A stretch of 45,779 nucleotides of DNA. Source: Gammaproteobacteria bacterium (GTDB taxonomy: Bacteria; Pseudomonadota; Gammaproteobacteria; Chromatiales; Chromatiaceae). The notes below the pieces were generated by a model that worked only from the letters and a program-made list of their open reading frames with translations, was not told the origin of the DNA and ran no database searches. The stretch is taken from contig RFHJ01000175.1 of NCBI GenBank assembly GCA_003696905.1, forward strand, positions 1 to 45,779, in the 5' to 3' direction. Below are positions 28,520 through 36,883 of this stretch, in pieces. How positions within the stretch are numbered: the stretch's first letter is position 1; every line of letters starts with the position of its first letter. The position numbers were made by a program, and so were the translations under genes.

Positions 28520-29352
28520 GGCATGACCTCCTCGGTGGCGGTTGGCGGGGTCAGCAGATGGCGGGCGGTGGCGGCATCGGCCGGTGTGCGGCCCAGCGCA
28601 TGTGCAGCGCGCACCGCCAACGCCACGGATTCGGCATTGTCCCGCAGCGGTCTTCCCTGTGGGTGCCACAGGTTGTTCTCGAAGCCCAAACGCACCTGTC
28701 CTCCAAGGCGCAGCGCCTTGCGGACGGCGGGCAGTTCGTGGCGACCGAAGGCGCATACCATCCAGCAGGCATCGCCGACGGGGCCGGCGAGAAAGTCTTC
28801 CAGGCCGGCACGCGGTGTCTCGTCCGTGTGGCTGCCGAGGACGAACAGCAGCGGCAGTTCCGCCCGCGGAAAGGTGTCATTCGCCTGCAGTCTGCGATAG
28901 TGATCCAGTTCCTCCGGATGATAGAGGATGAGCTGGGGAATGGCGCCGGCCTCGAGCATCTCTTTCAGCAGATGCCCGGTCGCCCGTGCCTCGGTGGCGT
29001 CGCTGGCCAGCTCGCGCAGTGCCAGGGAGGCGGATGTCGGCAGCAATGCCCGCACACAGGCCCTTTGTTGTGCCGGGCGGTAGCGTGCGCCCGCTTCGGT
29101 GGTGATCTGGATCAGTGGTTCACTCGCGGCCTGTTGCCGGATGGCCGCGATGGCCTCGCGATAGCGACCCGCGTCCAGGCTGTGGTTCCCCCGGGCGTCG
29201 CGGACGTGCAGATGGACCATGGCGGCACCGGCGTGCACGCAGGCGGCGACCGTCCGCGCAATGGCCTCTGTCGTCACCGGCAGTGCGGGGTGATCCGCCG
29301 GTTGCCGGCGTGCCCCATTGGGTGCCACGGCGATCACGACCGGCCACGTCAT
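28516..29352 (-). CDS. BKACE (DUF849) beta-keto acid cleavage enzyme
   Basis: A 278-aa TIM-barrel protein from MTWPVVIAVAPNGARRQ. The zinc-binding motif MVHLHVRDARG, TTEAGA and the C-terminal GLEDFLAGPVGDACWMVCAF and VRLGFENNLW segments match the family first known for 3-keto-5-aminohexanoate cleavage (Kce). Members swap a beta-keto acid and acetyl-CoA for acetoacetate and a new acyl-CoA. Side-chain preference varies widely across the family, and the residues that set it cannot be judged by eye. It overlaps the aminotransferase stop and the AacS start by 4 bases each. The neighbour upstream suggests that the keto acid comes from a beta-amino acid (inference). Confidence 0.9.
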
Positions 29353-30731
29353 GGTGTGATCTCCCGCACGGCGTGGTCGAGGGCCCTGGCCAGGCGATCG
29401 GTGATGAGTTCCAGCTCCGCTTCCTGAAGGATGAAGGGCGGTGCCAGGAGGACGTGATGTCCCTCGTGTCCGTCGATGGTGCCCCCGGCCGGGTAGCACA
29501 TCAGCCCCAGTTCCAGCGCGTGCTGCTTGATGCGGCTGGCCAGTTGGCTGTTGGCGGGAAAGGGGGTCTTGCTCTCGCGGTCGGCCACCAGTTCAAGCCC
29601 GAGCAGCAGTCCCCGTCCGCGGATATCACCCACATGGGGGTGATCGGCGAAGCGCTCGCGTAGTCCGCTCATCAAGGCATCGCCGAGGGTGCATACCCGC
29701 GTCAGCAGGTCTTCATCCCGTATCACCTGCTGTACCGCCACCGCCGCTGCGGCCGCCGCGGCGTGGGCCATGTAGGTGTGGCCGTGCTGGAATTGGCCGC
29801 TGCCGCTGCTGAGCCGCTCGAAGATCGCCCCGCTCGCCAGGACGGCGCCGATCGGCTGATATCCCGCGCCGAGTCCCTTGGCGAGCGTGAGGATGTCGGG
29901 CGCGATCCCTTCCTGCTCGCAGGCGAAGAGGGTGCCCGTGCGTCCCATGCCGCACATCACCTCGTCCAGGATCAGGAGGATGCCGTGTCGGTCGCAGATC
30001 TCGCGAATCCGCCGGAAATAGCCGGGAACCGGTGGCACCGCCCCGGCCGTGGCGCCCACCACCGGTTCCGCAATGAAGCCGATGACGTTCTCCGCACCCA
30101 GGCGCTGGATCATGGCCTCCAGCTCCCCGGCCGCCCGTGCGGCGTAGGCCTCTGCACTCTCGTCCGGTCGCTGATGACGGTACGAATAGCAGGGGGCGAT
30201 CTGGTGGCTGCCCATCAGGAGTGGCTCGAAAGGTGCGCGGCGCCAGCGGTTGCCTCCCACCGCGAGCGCGCCCAGGGTATTGCCATGGAAGCTCTGGCGG
30301 CGGGAGATGAACCAGCGGCGTTGCGTCTCTCCGGCCTCCACGAAGTACTGGCGCGCCAGTTTGAGGGCCGACTCGATCGCCTCCGAACCGCCGGAGACCA
30401 GCCAGACCCTTTCCAGGCCCGGCGGGGCATCCTGAACCAGGTGCTCTGCCAGTTCTTCGCAGGCGTCGGTGGTGAAGAAGCCCGAGTGGACATAGGGCAG
30501 GGTCGACAGCTGGCGTGTGACGGCCTCGATCACCCGTGGGTGGCTGTAGCCGAGGGCGGTGACTGCGGCGCCGCCGCTGGCATCCAGATAGCGGCGTCCT
30601 TCCTGGTCTACCACATAGGCCCCCTCGCCGTAGGCAGCATGCCGCGGCTGGTGGTGGCAATGGCGATGGAACACCTTGCCGGAATAGTCGGCAAGTGTCG
30701 CGTCATTTTTGCGCAAGGCGTATGTATGCAC
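29349..30731 (-). CDS. class III (omega/beta-amino acid) aminotransferase
   Basis: A 460-aa PLP enzyme. The PLP lysine is in LTLAKGLGAGYQPIGA and the cofactor Asp in ILLILDEVMCGMGRTG; GGSEAIESALKLARQY and SFHGNTLGALA complete the fold-type I class III set. I favour the GTG at 30731, 12 bases after an AGGAGG; the track GTG at 30755 would put that RBS inside the gene. Class III enzymes act on amino groups away from the alpha carbon, including beta-amino acids. As the first gene of the run ending in thiolase it probably makes the beta-keto acid used by BKACE. Substrate and amino acceptor are unknown. Confidence 0.9.
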   Translation of the reverse strand: MHTYALRKNDATLADYSGKVFHRHCHHQPRHAAYGEGAYVVDQEGRRYLDASGGAAVTALGYSHPRVIEAVTRQLSTLPYVHSGFFTTDACEELAEHLVQDAPPGLERVWLVSGGSEAIESALKLARQYFVEAGETQRRWFISRRQSFHGNTLGALAVGGNRWRRAPFEPLLMGSHQIAPCYSYRHQRPDESAEAYAARAAGELEAMIQRLGAENVIGFIAEPVVGATAGAVPPVPGYFRRIREICDRHGILLILDEVMCGMGRTGTLFACEQEGIAPDILTLAKGLGAGYQPIGAVLASGAIFERLSSGSGQFQHGHTYMAHAAAAAAAVAVQQVIRDEDLLTRVCTLGDALMSGLRERFADHPHVGDIRGRGLLLGLELVADRESKTPFPANSQLASRIKQHALELGLMCYPAGGTIDGHEGHHVLLAPPFILQEAELELITDRLARALDHAVREITP

Positions 30732-30926
30732 TCTAGATTTGCGCCTCCTGGGCACGAGTAAAAGGTTGTTGCCATCTCGGCGGACAGGTTCGCTGCCGGC
30801 CTCTGTTCAGGTGACCAGGGCTTCCATCCCGTTTATTTCAGGAAATCGGCCCTGAGTCTCCCTCGTATTCCCCGGTGCGGGTGGTGTGGTTCCGGTGCCG
30901 CGCCATGAGGACGAGGTGGATCGATC

Positions 30927-30964
30927 ATATTTGCTCAAAGTAACAAAAAAGCAAATATATTTGC
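30927..30964 (-). promoter_or_regulatory. putative operator: palindrome GCAAATATATTTGC plus half-site
   Basis: A perfect 14-bp palindrome (30951-30964) stands in an AT-rich patch inside a GC-rich genome. A half-site ATATTTGC recurs at 30927-30934, exactly 30 bp from the same half in the palindrome, about three helical turns. A weak minus-strand promoter TTGCTT-N17-AATATG lies across it. The RpiR regulator next door is the obvious candidate binder (inference). Confidence 0.5.
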
Positions 30965-31003
30965 ACTATATAGCCGCAGCTGGCGGTTCCCGCAAGGGCA
31001 AAG

Positions 31004-31197
31004 GGGCAGAAATTCAGGGTAGCGTCATCTAACCGTGTGCGGAGCCGGTGTCTGCGCGAAAAAACGCCGTAAATACATCCTTGCAGGCTCGACGGCGGCA
31101 TCCCTGCCGCCGACGTTTTTCGCGCAGACACCCCCTCCACTTTTCAAAAGGTTACGAAGATAGATGACGGGGCTCTGGGCAGAAATTCAGGGTGGCG
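31004..31197. repeat. nested inverted-repeat element flanked by 21-bp direct repeats
   Basis: Direct repeats GGGCAGAAATTCAGGGT(A/G)GCG lie at 31004-31024 and 31177-31197, differing at one base. Between them, 9-bp inverted ends CGTCATCTA/TAGATGACG (31023-31169) enclose 17-bp perfect arms GGTGTCTGCGCGAAAAA/TTTTTCGCGCAGACACC (31047-31063, 31116-31132) and an inner 8-bp GC stem with a TCCC loop (31093-31112). This looks like a MITE or a structured RNA; no ORF is inside. Confidence 0.7.
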
Positions 31198-31227
31198 CTA
31201 TCGGGATTGAACGGCGTCGCTGGTTTT

Positions 31228-32145
31228 TCAGGACCCGAGGCCGATATCCAGTTCCTTCACCAGCTGCTCGTGACGCTCCAGGCGCTCGACCGCCCTGCGG
31301 CCGAGGCGGGTGGCGATCTGCAGCAGCAGGGCCTCCGAGAGGATGACGGCGGCGGCGATGTTGTTGGCGAAGAAGGCGCCGGAGGTGGTGGTGATCAGGA
31401 CATGGTCGGCGTGCCCGGCCAGCGGCGAGCTGTAGGCGTCGGTCAGGGCGACTACCTTCATGCCGCGATTGGCGGCCAGTTCGGCCAGGGCGATGCTGGA
31501 GCGGGTATAGGGTGCGACACCCATGATGAACAGCAGGTCCCCCGCTTCCATGTCGAGGATACCGCGGGCCAGGCCGGTTCCGGTGTCGTCCAGCAGAGAG
31601 ACGCGATCGCGGATCAGGCCCAGACAATAGGCATTGAAGGTGGCCAGCGAGTAGAACAGGCGTGCCCCGTGCACGCGGATGGCGCGTGCGTTCGCCATCT
31701 CCCTGGCAACTGCATCCATGACCTGCGGGTCGAGGTGCGAGCGGAGCACCTCCAGGTTGTTGAGCTCGTCGCGACTCACCTGTTGCAGGGTATCGAGGGC
31801 CGGATCGCCGGACGGCATATCGTCGAGCCAGCGACTCGCGCGATGCGAAAAGGGCTCGCTGGGGTTGCTCAGTTCGGCTCGAAACAGCGCCTGCAATGCA
31901 GGAAATCCCGAGAACCCCAATGTCTTGGCCAGGCGGGTGAGGGTCGAAGGATTGACTCCCAGGCGTTGCGCCAGGTCGGATATGGAACACAACGCGGCAT
32001 TGGTTGGGGTATCGAGCAGCCCGGCGAGCGCCTGGATGCTCTTTTGTCCCGGCCGGATGTCCGCGGTACCGGCATGCAGGCGGGCCAGCAGTTCACGCAA
32101 TTCATGCAGCGAAGAAGGTGGGCGACGTCTCGATTTGCGGTTCAT
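31228..32145 (-). CDS. MurR/RpiR-family transcriptional regulator
   Basis: A 305-aa regulator. I favour the ATG at 32145 (MNRKSRRRPP); the track start is a GTG 19 codons upstream. The N-terminal RpiR helix-turn-helix (about 40-100, NAALCSISDLAQRLGVNPST then LTRLAKTLGFSGFPALQALF) precedes a SIS sugar-isomerase-like effector domain (about 140-285, ARAIRVHGARLFYSLATF, DLLFIMGVAPYTRSS, GMKVVALTDAYSSPLAGHAD). Family members usually sense sugar phosphates or amino sugars, but some control amino-acid catabolism. It is divergent from the TAXI-TRAP genes and co-oriented with the aminotransferase operon, so it probably governs both. Confidence 0.9.
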   Translation of the reverse strand: MNRKSRRRPPSSLHELRELLARLHAGTADIRPGQKSIQALAGLLDTPTNAALCSISDLAQRLGVNPSTLTRLAKTLGFSGFPALQALFRAELSNPSEPFSHRASRWLDDMPSGDPALDTLQQVSRDELNNLEVLRSHLDPQVMDAVAREMANARAIRVHGARLFYSLATFNAYCLGLIRDRVSLLDDTGTGLARGILDMEAGDLLFIMGVAPYTRSSIALAELAANRGMKVVALTDAYSSPLAGHADHVLITTTSGAFFANNIAAAVILSEALLLQIATRLGRRAVERLERHEQLVKELDIGLGS

Positions 32146-32190
32146 GAGCTCAAGGGGGTGCCTGGTTGCGCCGTTTTCACCGGCCGGGTT

Positions 32191-32223
32191 GGCATTTTGC
32201 ACCGATTGAGGCTATTTTGAACC
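32191..32223. promoter_or_regulatory. imperfect direct repeats in the RpiR/TAXI divergent region
   Basis: GGCATTTTGCACC (32191-32203) and GGCTATTTTGAACC (32210-32223) repeat about two helical turns apart between the divergent RpiR and TAXI genes. They may be regulator sites; they do not match the palindrome at 30951. The 200-base interval shows no other clear signal apart from the strong AAGGAGG before the TAXI gene. Confidence 0.3.
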
Positions 32224-32347
32224 CCGTGTAGCGGCCGTGGCCCTATTGGCCTTGGCGCTTCCGATACGACAAGAGGGTTCCGGTCACCGCTCGGGTGGTC
32301 TGGCAATGAACCTGGATAACAGGAAACCATAACGTAAGGAGGATTCC

Positions 32348-33328
32348 ATGAAACTCAAGAAGCTGGGCAGTAGACTGCTGGTGGCCGGCCTGCTTGTGGG
32401 CACGGCGATCGGTGGGGCCGCGCAAGCCGCGCAGCAGCGTTTCGTCACCATCGGTACCGGCGGGGTCACCGGCGTCTATTACCCGACTGGCGGTGCCATC
32501 TGTCGCCTGGTGAACAAGACCCGCAAGCAGCACGGCATTCGTTGCTCGGTGGAGAGCACTGGTGGTTCGATCTATAACCTGAATGCCATTCGCAATGGCG
32601 AGCTGGACCTGGGTGTCGCGCAGTCCGACTGGCAGTATCACGCCTATCATGGCACCAGCAAGTTCAAGGATGCTGGTCCCAACAAGGACCTGCGTGCCGT
32701 CTTCTCCATCCATCCTGAGCCCTTCACCGTGGTGGCTCGCGCCGACGCCGGCATCAAGCATTTCGATGATCTCAAGGGCAAGCGGGTGAACGTGGGCAAC
32801 CCGGGCTCCGGTCAGCGAGGCACCATGGAAGTGGTGATGAAGGCCAAGGGCTGGACCATGAAAGACTTCAAACTGGCCTCGGAGCTGAAATCGGCCGAGC
32901 AGTCCAAGGCCCTGTGTGACAACAAGATCGATGCCATGGTGTTCACCGTGGGGCACCCCAGTGGTTCCATCAAGGAGGCCACCACCTCCTGTGACGCGGT
33001 GCTGGTGAACGTGACCGGCCCCGCCATCGACAAGCTGGTGGCCGAGCACGACTATTATCGCAAGGCGGTGATCCCGGGTGGCATGTATCGCGGCAATCCC
33101 AATGATGTTCATACCTTTGGCGTGGGCGCTACCCTGGTGACCTCTGCCAAGGTGCCCGACGATGTGATCTACAACATCGTCAAGGCGGTGTTCGAGAACT
33201 TCGACACCTTCCGCAAGCTGCATCCTGCCTTCGCCCACCTCAAGAAGGAAGAGATGATCAAGGATGGCCTCTCCGCGCCTCTGCATCCCGGGGCGGTCAA
33301 GTACTACAAGGAAGCCGGCTTGATGTAA
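32348..33328 (+). CDS. TAXI-family TRAP transporter solute-binding protein
   Basis: A 326-aa secreted binding protein. A clear Sec signal peptide ([24 protein letters not shown]) is followed by [20 protein letters not shown], the hallmark start of TAXI proteins. [19 protein letters not shown] and [20 protein letters not shown] are further family landmarks. It binds the substrate in the periplasm for the fused permease encoded next. Characterised TAXI systems take up glutamate, glutamine, alpha-ketoglutarate or related acids, which fits an amino- or keto-acid for the enzymes next door (inference). AAGGAGG lies before the ATG. A strong intrinsic terminator follows, so it can be made in excess over the permease. 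Confidence 0.95.
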   Translation: MKLKKLGSRLLVAGLLVGTAIGGAAQAAQQRFVTIGTGGVTGVYYPTGGAICRLVNKTRKQHGIRCSVESTGGSIYNLNAIRNGELDLGVAQSDWQYHAYHGTSKFKDAGPNKDLRAVFSIHPEPFTVVARADAGIKHFDDLKGKRVNVGNPGSGQRGTMEVVMKAKGWTMKDFKLASELKSAEQSKALCDNKIDAMVFTVGHPSGSIKEATTSCDAVLVNVTGPAIDKLVAEHDYYRKAVIPGGMYRGNPNDVHTFGVGATLVTSAKVPDDVIYNIVKAVFENFDTFRKLHPAFAHLKKEEMIKDGLSAPLHPGAVKYYKEAGLM

Positions 33329-33338
33329 CCGGAACGTG

Positions 33339-33366
33339 ACCGGGGCCACGCGCCCCGGTTTTCTGT
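33339..33366 (+). terminator. intrinsic terminator after the TAXI binding protein
   Basis: ACCGGGGC / GCCCCGGT form an 8-bp GC-rich stem with a CACGC loop, followed by TTTTCT. It starts 10 bases after the stop and lies inside the operon, before the permease, so partial readthrough would give more binding protein than permease. Confidence 0.8.
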
Positions 33367-33369
33367 AGC

Positions 33370-33417
33370 TCGGGCTGTAGGTCGGACTTTAGTCCGACAT
33401 CCCGGGCCAAAGCCCGA
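33370..33417. repeat. nested palindromic intergenic repeat
   Basis: An outer 7-bp pair TCGGGCT/AGCCCGA encloses GTCGGACT-TT-AGTCCGAC, an 8-bp perfect stem. An alternative small stem CGGGC-CAAA-GCCCG shares the right arm. The GTCGGACTnnAGTCCGAC core is a common dispersed repeat in proteobacteria. It lies between the terminator and the permease gene. Confidence 0.65.
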
Positions 33418-33501
33418 CTCACCAGGGCTTGCAAGACTTGCCTTGATTGCCAAGGCTCGGAAGAGTGATAAACAAGACCCTCGTAAGGGGCAGGGGGAGA
33501 C

Positions 33502-36090
33502 ATGGCACAGGACGACAAGGCCATAGCGCCCGATCTGGAGGTGGCCGAGTCCATCATTGCCGAGGCCGATACCGGTGCCCGGGCGCCCACGGGTCGGGTG
33601 CCCAAGGCGCTGCTGTTCGGTATTCCCCTGGTATGGTCGCTATTCCAGCTGTGGTACGCGTCGCCTCTGCCTTTCATCTTCAACATCTTCATTCTGAACG
33701 ACACCGAGGCACGGGCTATCCACCTGGCCTTCGCCGTCCTGTTGGCCTATACCGCCTATCCCACCTTTCGTTCTTCGCCGCGTGACTATATCCCGGTGCA
33801 GGATTGGGTGGTGGGGCTTGTCGGTGCCTTCTGCGCCGCCTATCTCTGGATCTTCTATAACGAGCTATCGGCGCGCCCCGGCAACCCGACCACGCTCGAC
33901 CTGGTGGTCTCGGTGGCCGGCCTGGTGACGCTGCTGGAGGCGACCCGGCGGGCGTTGGGGCCACCGCTGATGTTCGTGGCCGGCCTCTTCATGCTGTACG
34001 CCTTTGCCGGCCCCTGGATGCCGGATGTGATCGCCCACAAGGGCGCCAGCCTGGTCAAGGGCATGAGTCACTACTGGCTCTCCACCGAAGGGGTCTTCGG
34101 GGTCGCCCTCGGGGTTTCGACCACCATGGTGTTCATGTTCGTGCTGTTCGGCTCGCTGCTGGAGAAGGCAGGCGCCGGCAACTATTTCATCCGCGTGGCC
34201 TTTGCCGCCATGGGGCATATGCGGGGTGGACCGGCCAAGGCCGCGGTCGTCTCATCGGCATTGACCGGCATGGTGTCCGGCTCGTCGATCGCCAATGTGG
34301 TGACCACCGGCACCTTCACCATTCCACTGATGCGCCGCGTGGGATTCACCCCGGAAAAGGCGGGGGCGGTGGAGGTCGCTTCCTCCACCAATGGCCAGTT
34401 GACGCCGCCCATCATGGGGGCTGCCGCCTTTCTGATGGTGGAATACGTGGGTATCTCCTACATCGAGGTGATCAAGCACGCCTTTCTGCCGGCCGTGATC
34501 TCCTATATCGCACTGGTCTATATCGTCCATCTCGAGGCCTGCAAGCTGAACCTGAAGGGGCTGCCACGGCGCAGGCCCAGCAACCTGCTGCGCTCGCTGA
34601 CCAGCTTCTTGTTCACCGTCATCGTGTTGATGGTGCTCACTGCGGCTGTCTATTACGGGCTGGGATGGATCAAGACCGTGGCGGGAGAGGCCACGCCCTG
34701 GATCGCTACCGCATTGCTGCTGGCCGCCTATGTGGGACTGGTCAGACTCGCCTGTACCGTGCCCGAATTGGATACCAGCCATGAGATCACCGAACTGCCC
34801 GATCTCAAGGAGACGGCAACCGCCGGCTATTACTTCCTGCTGCCGGTGGTGGTGCTGATCTGGTCGCTGACCGTCGAACGTCTCTCGCCCGGTCTCTCGG
34901 CCTTCTGGGCCACGATCTTCATGATGTTCGTGCTGCTCACCCAGCGCCCGCTGAAGACCTTCTTCCGCGGTCACAGTGGAGAGGAACACAGCTTCCGTCA
35001 GGGCTTCATCGATCTGGTGCAGGGATTGTCCGAGGGTGCGCGGAACATGATCGGCATCGGGGTGGCCACCGCGGCGGCCGGCATCGTGGTGGGAACCGTC
35101 ACCCTCACCGGCATCGGCCTGGTGATGACCGAGTTCGTGGAATTCATCTCTGGCGGCAACCTCCCGCTGATCCTGCTGTTCACCGCGTTGATCAGTCTGC
35201 TGCTGGGCATGGGGCTGCCCACCACCGCCAACTACATCGTGGTTTCCACGCTGATGGCGCCGGTGATCGTGACCCTGGGGGCCGAGCAGGGGCTGATCGT
35301 GCCCCTGGTTGCAGTGCATCTGTTCGTCTTCTATTTCGGCATCCTCGCCGACGATACCCCTCCGGTGGGGCTCGCTGCCTTTGCTGCCGCCGCCATCTCC
35401 CAAGGCGATCCCATCCGCACCGGTATCCAGGGCTTCACCTACGACATCCGCACCGCCATCCTGCCGTTCATGTTCATCTTCAACAACGAGCTGCTCATGA
35501 TCGGCGTGGAACATGCGGTCCATGCCATCGTGGTGATCGCCGGCGCCGTCGTCGGCATGCTCACCTTCGCCGCGGCCACCCAGGGCTGGATGTTCACGCG
35601 TAACCGGTTGTGGGAGACCCTTGCGCTGTTCCTGGTGACCTTCATCCTGTTCCGCCCGGGCTTCTTCTGGGACGAGATCTATCCTCCGTTCGATCAGCGG
35701 CCCGGCGGTGAAGTGGTGCAGATCGCCGAGTCGCTGCCTGCGGGCGCGCAGTTGCGCCTCACGGTGCAGGGAGAGAAGGACAACGGTGAGTCTTTTCGCA
35801 AGACCGTCATCCTCCCGCTCGGCGCGCAGGGGGATGGCAAGGCCCGCCTGCTCGAGGCAGGCATCGAGCTGCGGGAAGAAGGGGGAAGGATGTTGATCGA
35901 CAATGTGGTGTTCGGCAGCCCGGCCGAGAAGGCGGGGCTGGATTTCGATCAGGAGATCGCGCAAATACAGCTGCCCACCGATCGCCCACCCAAGCAATGG
36001 ATGTTCGTTCCGGCATTGCTCCTGCTGGGCCTGATCATCTGGCTGCAGAGACGGCGCGAACGGCACTCGCCCGCGCACGCCACCGCCTGA
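33502..36090 (+). CDS. TRAP transporter permease, fused 4TM/12TM (TAXI type)
   Basis: An 862-aa protein joining the small (DctQ-like) and large (DctM-like) membrane subunits. After a polar N-terminus, four helices (about 35-160) lead into the long permease part (about 165-700). This holds GGPAKAAVVSSALTGMVSGS, STNGQLTPPIMGAAAFLMVE, LLLGMGLPTTANYIVVSTLM and FGILADDTPPVGLAAFAAAA, all strong TAXI-permease motifs. A soluble, strand-rich C-terminal region (about 735-840, RLTVQGEKDNGESFRKTVIL and VVFGSPAEKAGLDFDQ, PDZ-like in tone) precedes a last helix and a basic tail. It is probably the DUF3394 domain seen in this clade. It uses an ion gradient to import the solute brought by the TAXI protein. 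Confidence 0.94.
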   Translation: MAQDDKAIAPDLEVAESIIAEADTGARAPTGRVPKALLFGIPLVWSLFQLWYASPLPFIFNIFILNDTEARAIHLAFAVLLAYTAYPTFRSSPRDYIPVQDWVVGLVGAFCAAYLWIFYNELSARPGNPTTLDLVVSVAGLVTLLEATRRALGPPLMFVAGLFMLYAFAGPWMPDVIAHKGASLVKGMSHYWLSTEGVFGVALGVSTTMVFMFVLFGSLLEKAGAGNYFIRVAFAAMGHMRGGPAKAAVVSSALTGMVSGSSIANVVTTGTFTIPLMRRVGFTPEKAGAVEVASSTNGQLTPPIMGAAAFLMVEYVGISYIEVIKHAFLPAVISYIALVYIVHLEACKLNLKGLPRRRPSNLLRSLTSFLFTVIVLMVLTAAVYYGLGWIKTVAGEATPWIATALLLAAYVGLVRLACTVPELDTSHEITELPDLKETATAGYYFLLPVVVLIWSLTVERLSPGLSAFWATIFMMFVLLTQRPLKTFFRGHSGEEHSFRQGFIDLVQGLSEGARNMIGIGVATAAAGIVVGTVTLTGIGLVMTEFVEFISGGNLPLILLFTALISLLLGMGLPTTANYIVVSTLMAPVIVTLGAEQGLIVPLVAVHLFVFYFGILADDTPPVGLAAFAAAAISQGDPIRTGIQGFTYDIRTAILPFMFIFNNELLMIGVEHAVHAIVVIAGAVVGMLTFAAATQGWMFTRNRLWETLALFLVTFILFRPGFFWDEIYPPFDQRPGGEVVQIAESLPAGAQLRLTVQGEKDNGESFRKTVILPLGAQGDGKARLLEAGIELREEGGRMLIDNVVFGSPAEKAGLDFDQEIAQIQLPTDRPPKQWMFVPALLLLGLIIWLQRRRERHSPAHATA

Positions 36091-36111
36091 GCCCGACGAG
36101 AGAGAGACGAC

Positions 36112-36561
36112 ATGTTCAAGAAGATCCTGTATCCCGTCGACCTGGCCCATGCAGATTTCGCGGCACAGTTCGCGCCAACCATCGAACGGATCGCCGGCAC
36201 CTTCGAGGCGCAGATCGGGGTGATGACGGTGATGCCCGGCTTTGGCATGGCCATCGTGGCCAGCTATTTTCCCCCCGATGCCGAAAAGAAGGCGCGTCAG
36301 GGTGTTGAGCGCGAGCTGGAGGCCTTTGTGCAGAAGGCCTTCACCCGGCCGGTGCGACGGCGCGTGGAGCAGGGAACCCATTGGAAACGCATCGTCAAGG
36401 TGGCCAAGGCAGACCAGGTCGATCTGATCGTGATGCCCCATTGCGACAAGGGCTGGACCGAAAACGTATTGGTCGGATCCTGCGCCCAGAAGGTGATGGA
36501 GCGCGCGCCCTGCTCGGTGCTGCTTCTGCGACCGGATGATCGGGGGAGCTGCCCCGCCTGA
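36112..36561 (+). CDS. UspA-type universal stress protein (TeaD-like position)
   Basis: A 149-aa soluble protein starting MFKKILYPVDLAHADFA, with the usual central segment VDLIVMPHCDKG. The C-terminal nucleotide site VGSCAQKVMERAPCSVLLLR keeps part of the G-x2-G-x9-G(S/T) pattern. It lies 21 bases behind the permease, the same position as TeaD behind the Halomonas ectoine TRAP genes, where it binds ATP and restrains uptake. A regulatory role on this transporter is therefore likely, by analogy only. RBS GAGAGAGA precedes the ATG. Confidence 0.9.
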   Translation: MFKKILYPVDLAHADFAAQFAPTIERIAGTFEAQIGVMTVMPGFGMAIVASYFPPDAEKKARQGVERELEAFVQKAFTRPVRRRVEQGTHWKRIVKVAKADQVDLIVMPHCDKGWTENVLVGSCAQKVMERAPCSVLLLRPDDRGSCPA

Positions 36562-36883
36562 GGCGGTCGCGGGCAGGTTCGTGGTTGCCTCAGTCAGTAC
36601 GAAGCGACCGGCTTTGCGAACCGCACCTGTCCCTAGTCCGGATATTTCACCAGAGCGCTCAAGATTTCACTGATTCTTATGTACAAACAATTGCTTATGC
36701 ACATATTGTCCGGGTGACACTTTGTCACCACAACGCTATCCGGTTTTTCCCGGGATCTTTTCGCCCGGACTCGCCTGAATCGCCTGCAACTCAATGAATT
36801 ACATTGACTTTTGCCGATTCGAACGATCCGGACGAAAATCTCTCCGGGAAAATTCCGGATTCCGGTGAAATAGCCGGGCTAGT
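36562..36883. other. gene-free interval between convergent genes
   Basis: 320 bases between the ends of the Usp gene (+) and the nickel permease gene (-). The first third is AT-richer than its surroundings. A palindrome GGTGACA-CTT-TGTCACC lies at 36713-36729, and CCGG-rich short repeats follow near 36830-36870. No ORF with coding character and no clear intrinsic terminator were found. A small RNA is possible but unsupported. Confidence 0.5.

Larger units (their letters stand above)
30732..31227. other. regulatory interval before the aminotransferase operon
   Basis: About 500 bases without a gene between the RpiR stop and the aminotransferase start. It holds an AT-rich palindrome with a matching half-site near 30927-30964 and a complex inverted/direct repeat element at 31004-31197, both listed separately. 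The stretch 30732-30920 shows nothing I can name. Confidence 0.6.

Noticed and set aside
31004-31197. CRISPR or IS remnant
   Set aside because: Only two direct repeats and no transposase fragment; the nested inverted structure fits a MITE or RNA better.
34252-36441. 729-aa minus-strand ORF
   Set aside because: Antisense to the TRAP permease and Usp genes; His/Gln/Asp-rich shadow with no domain.
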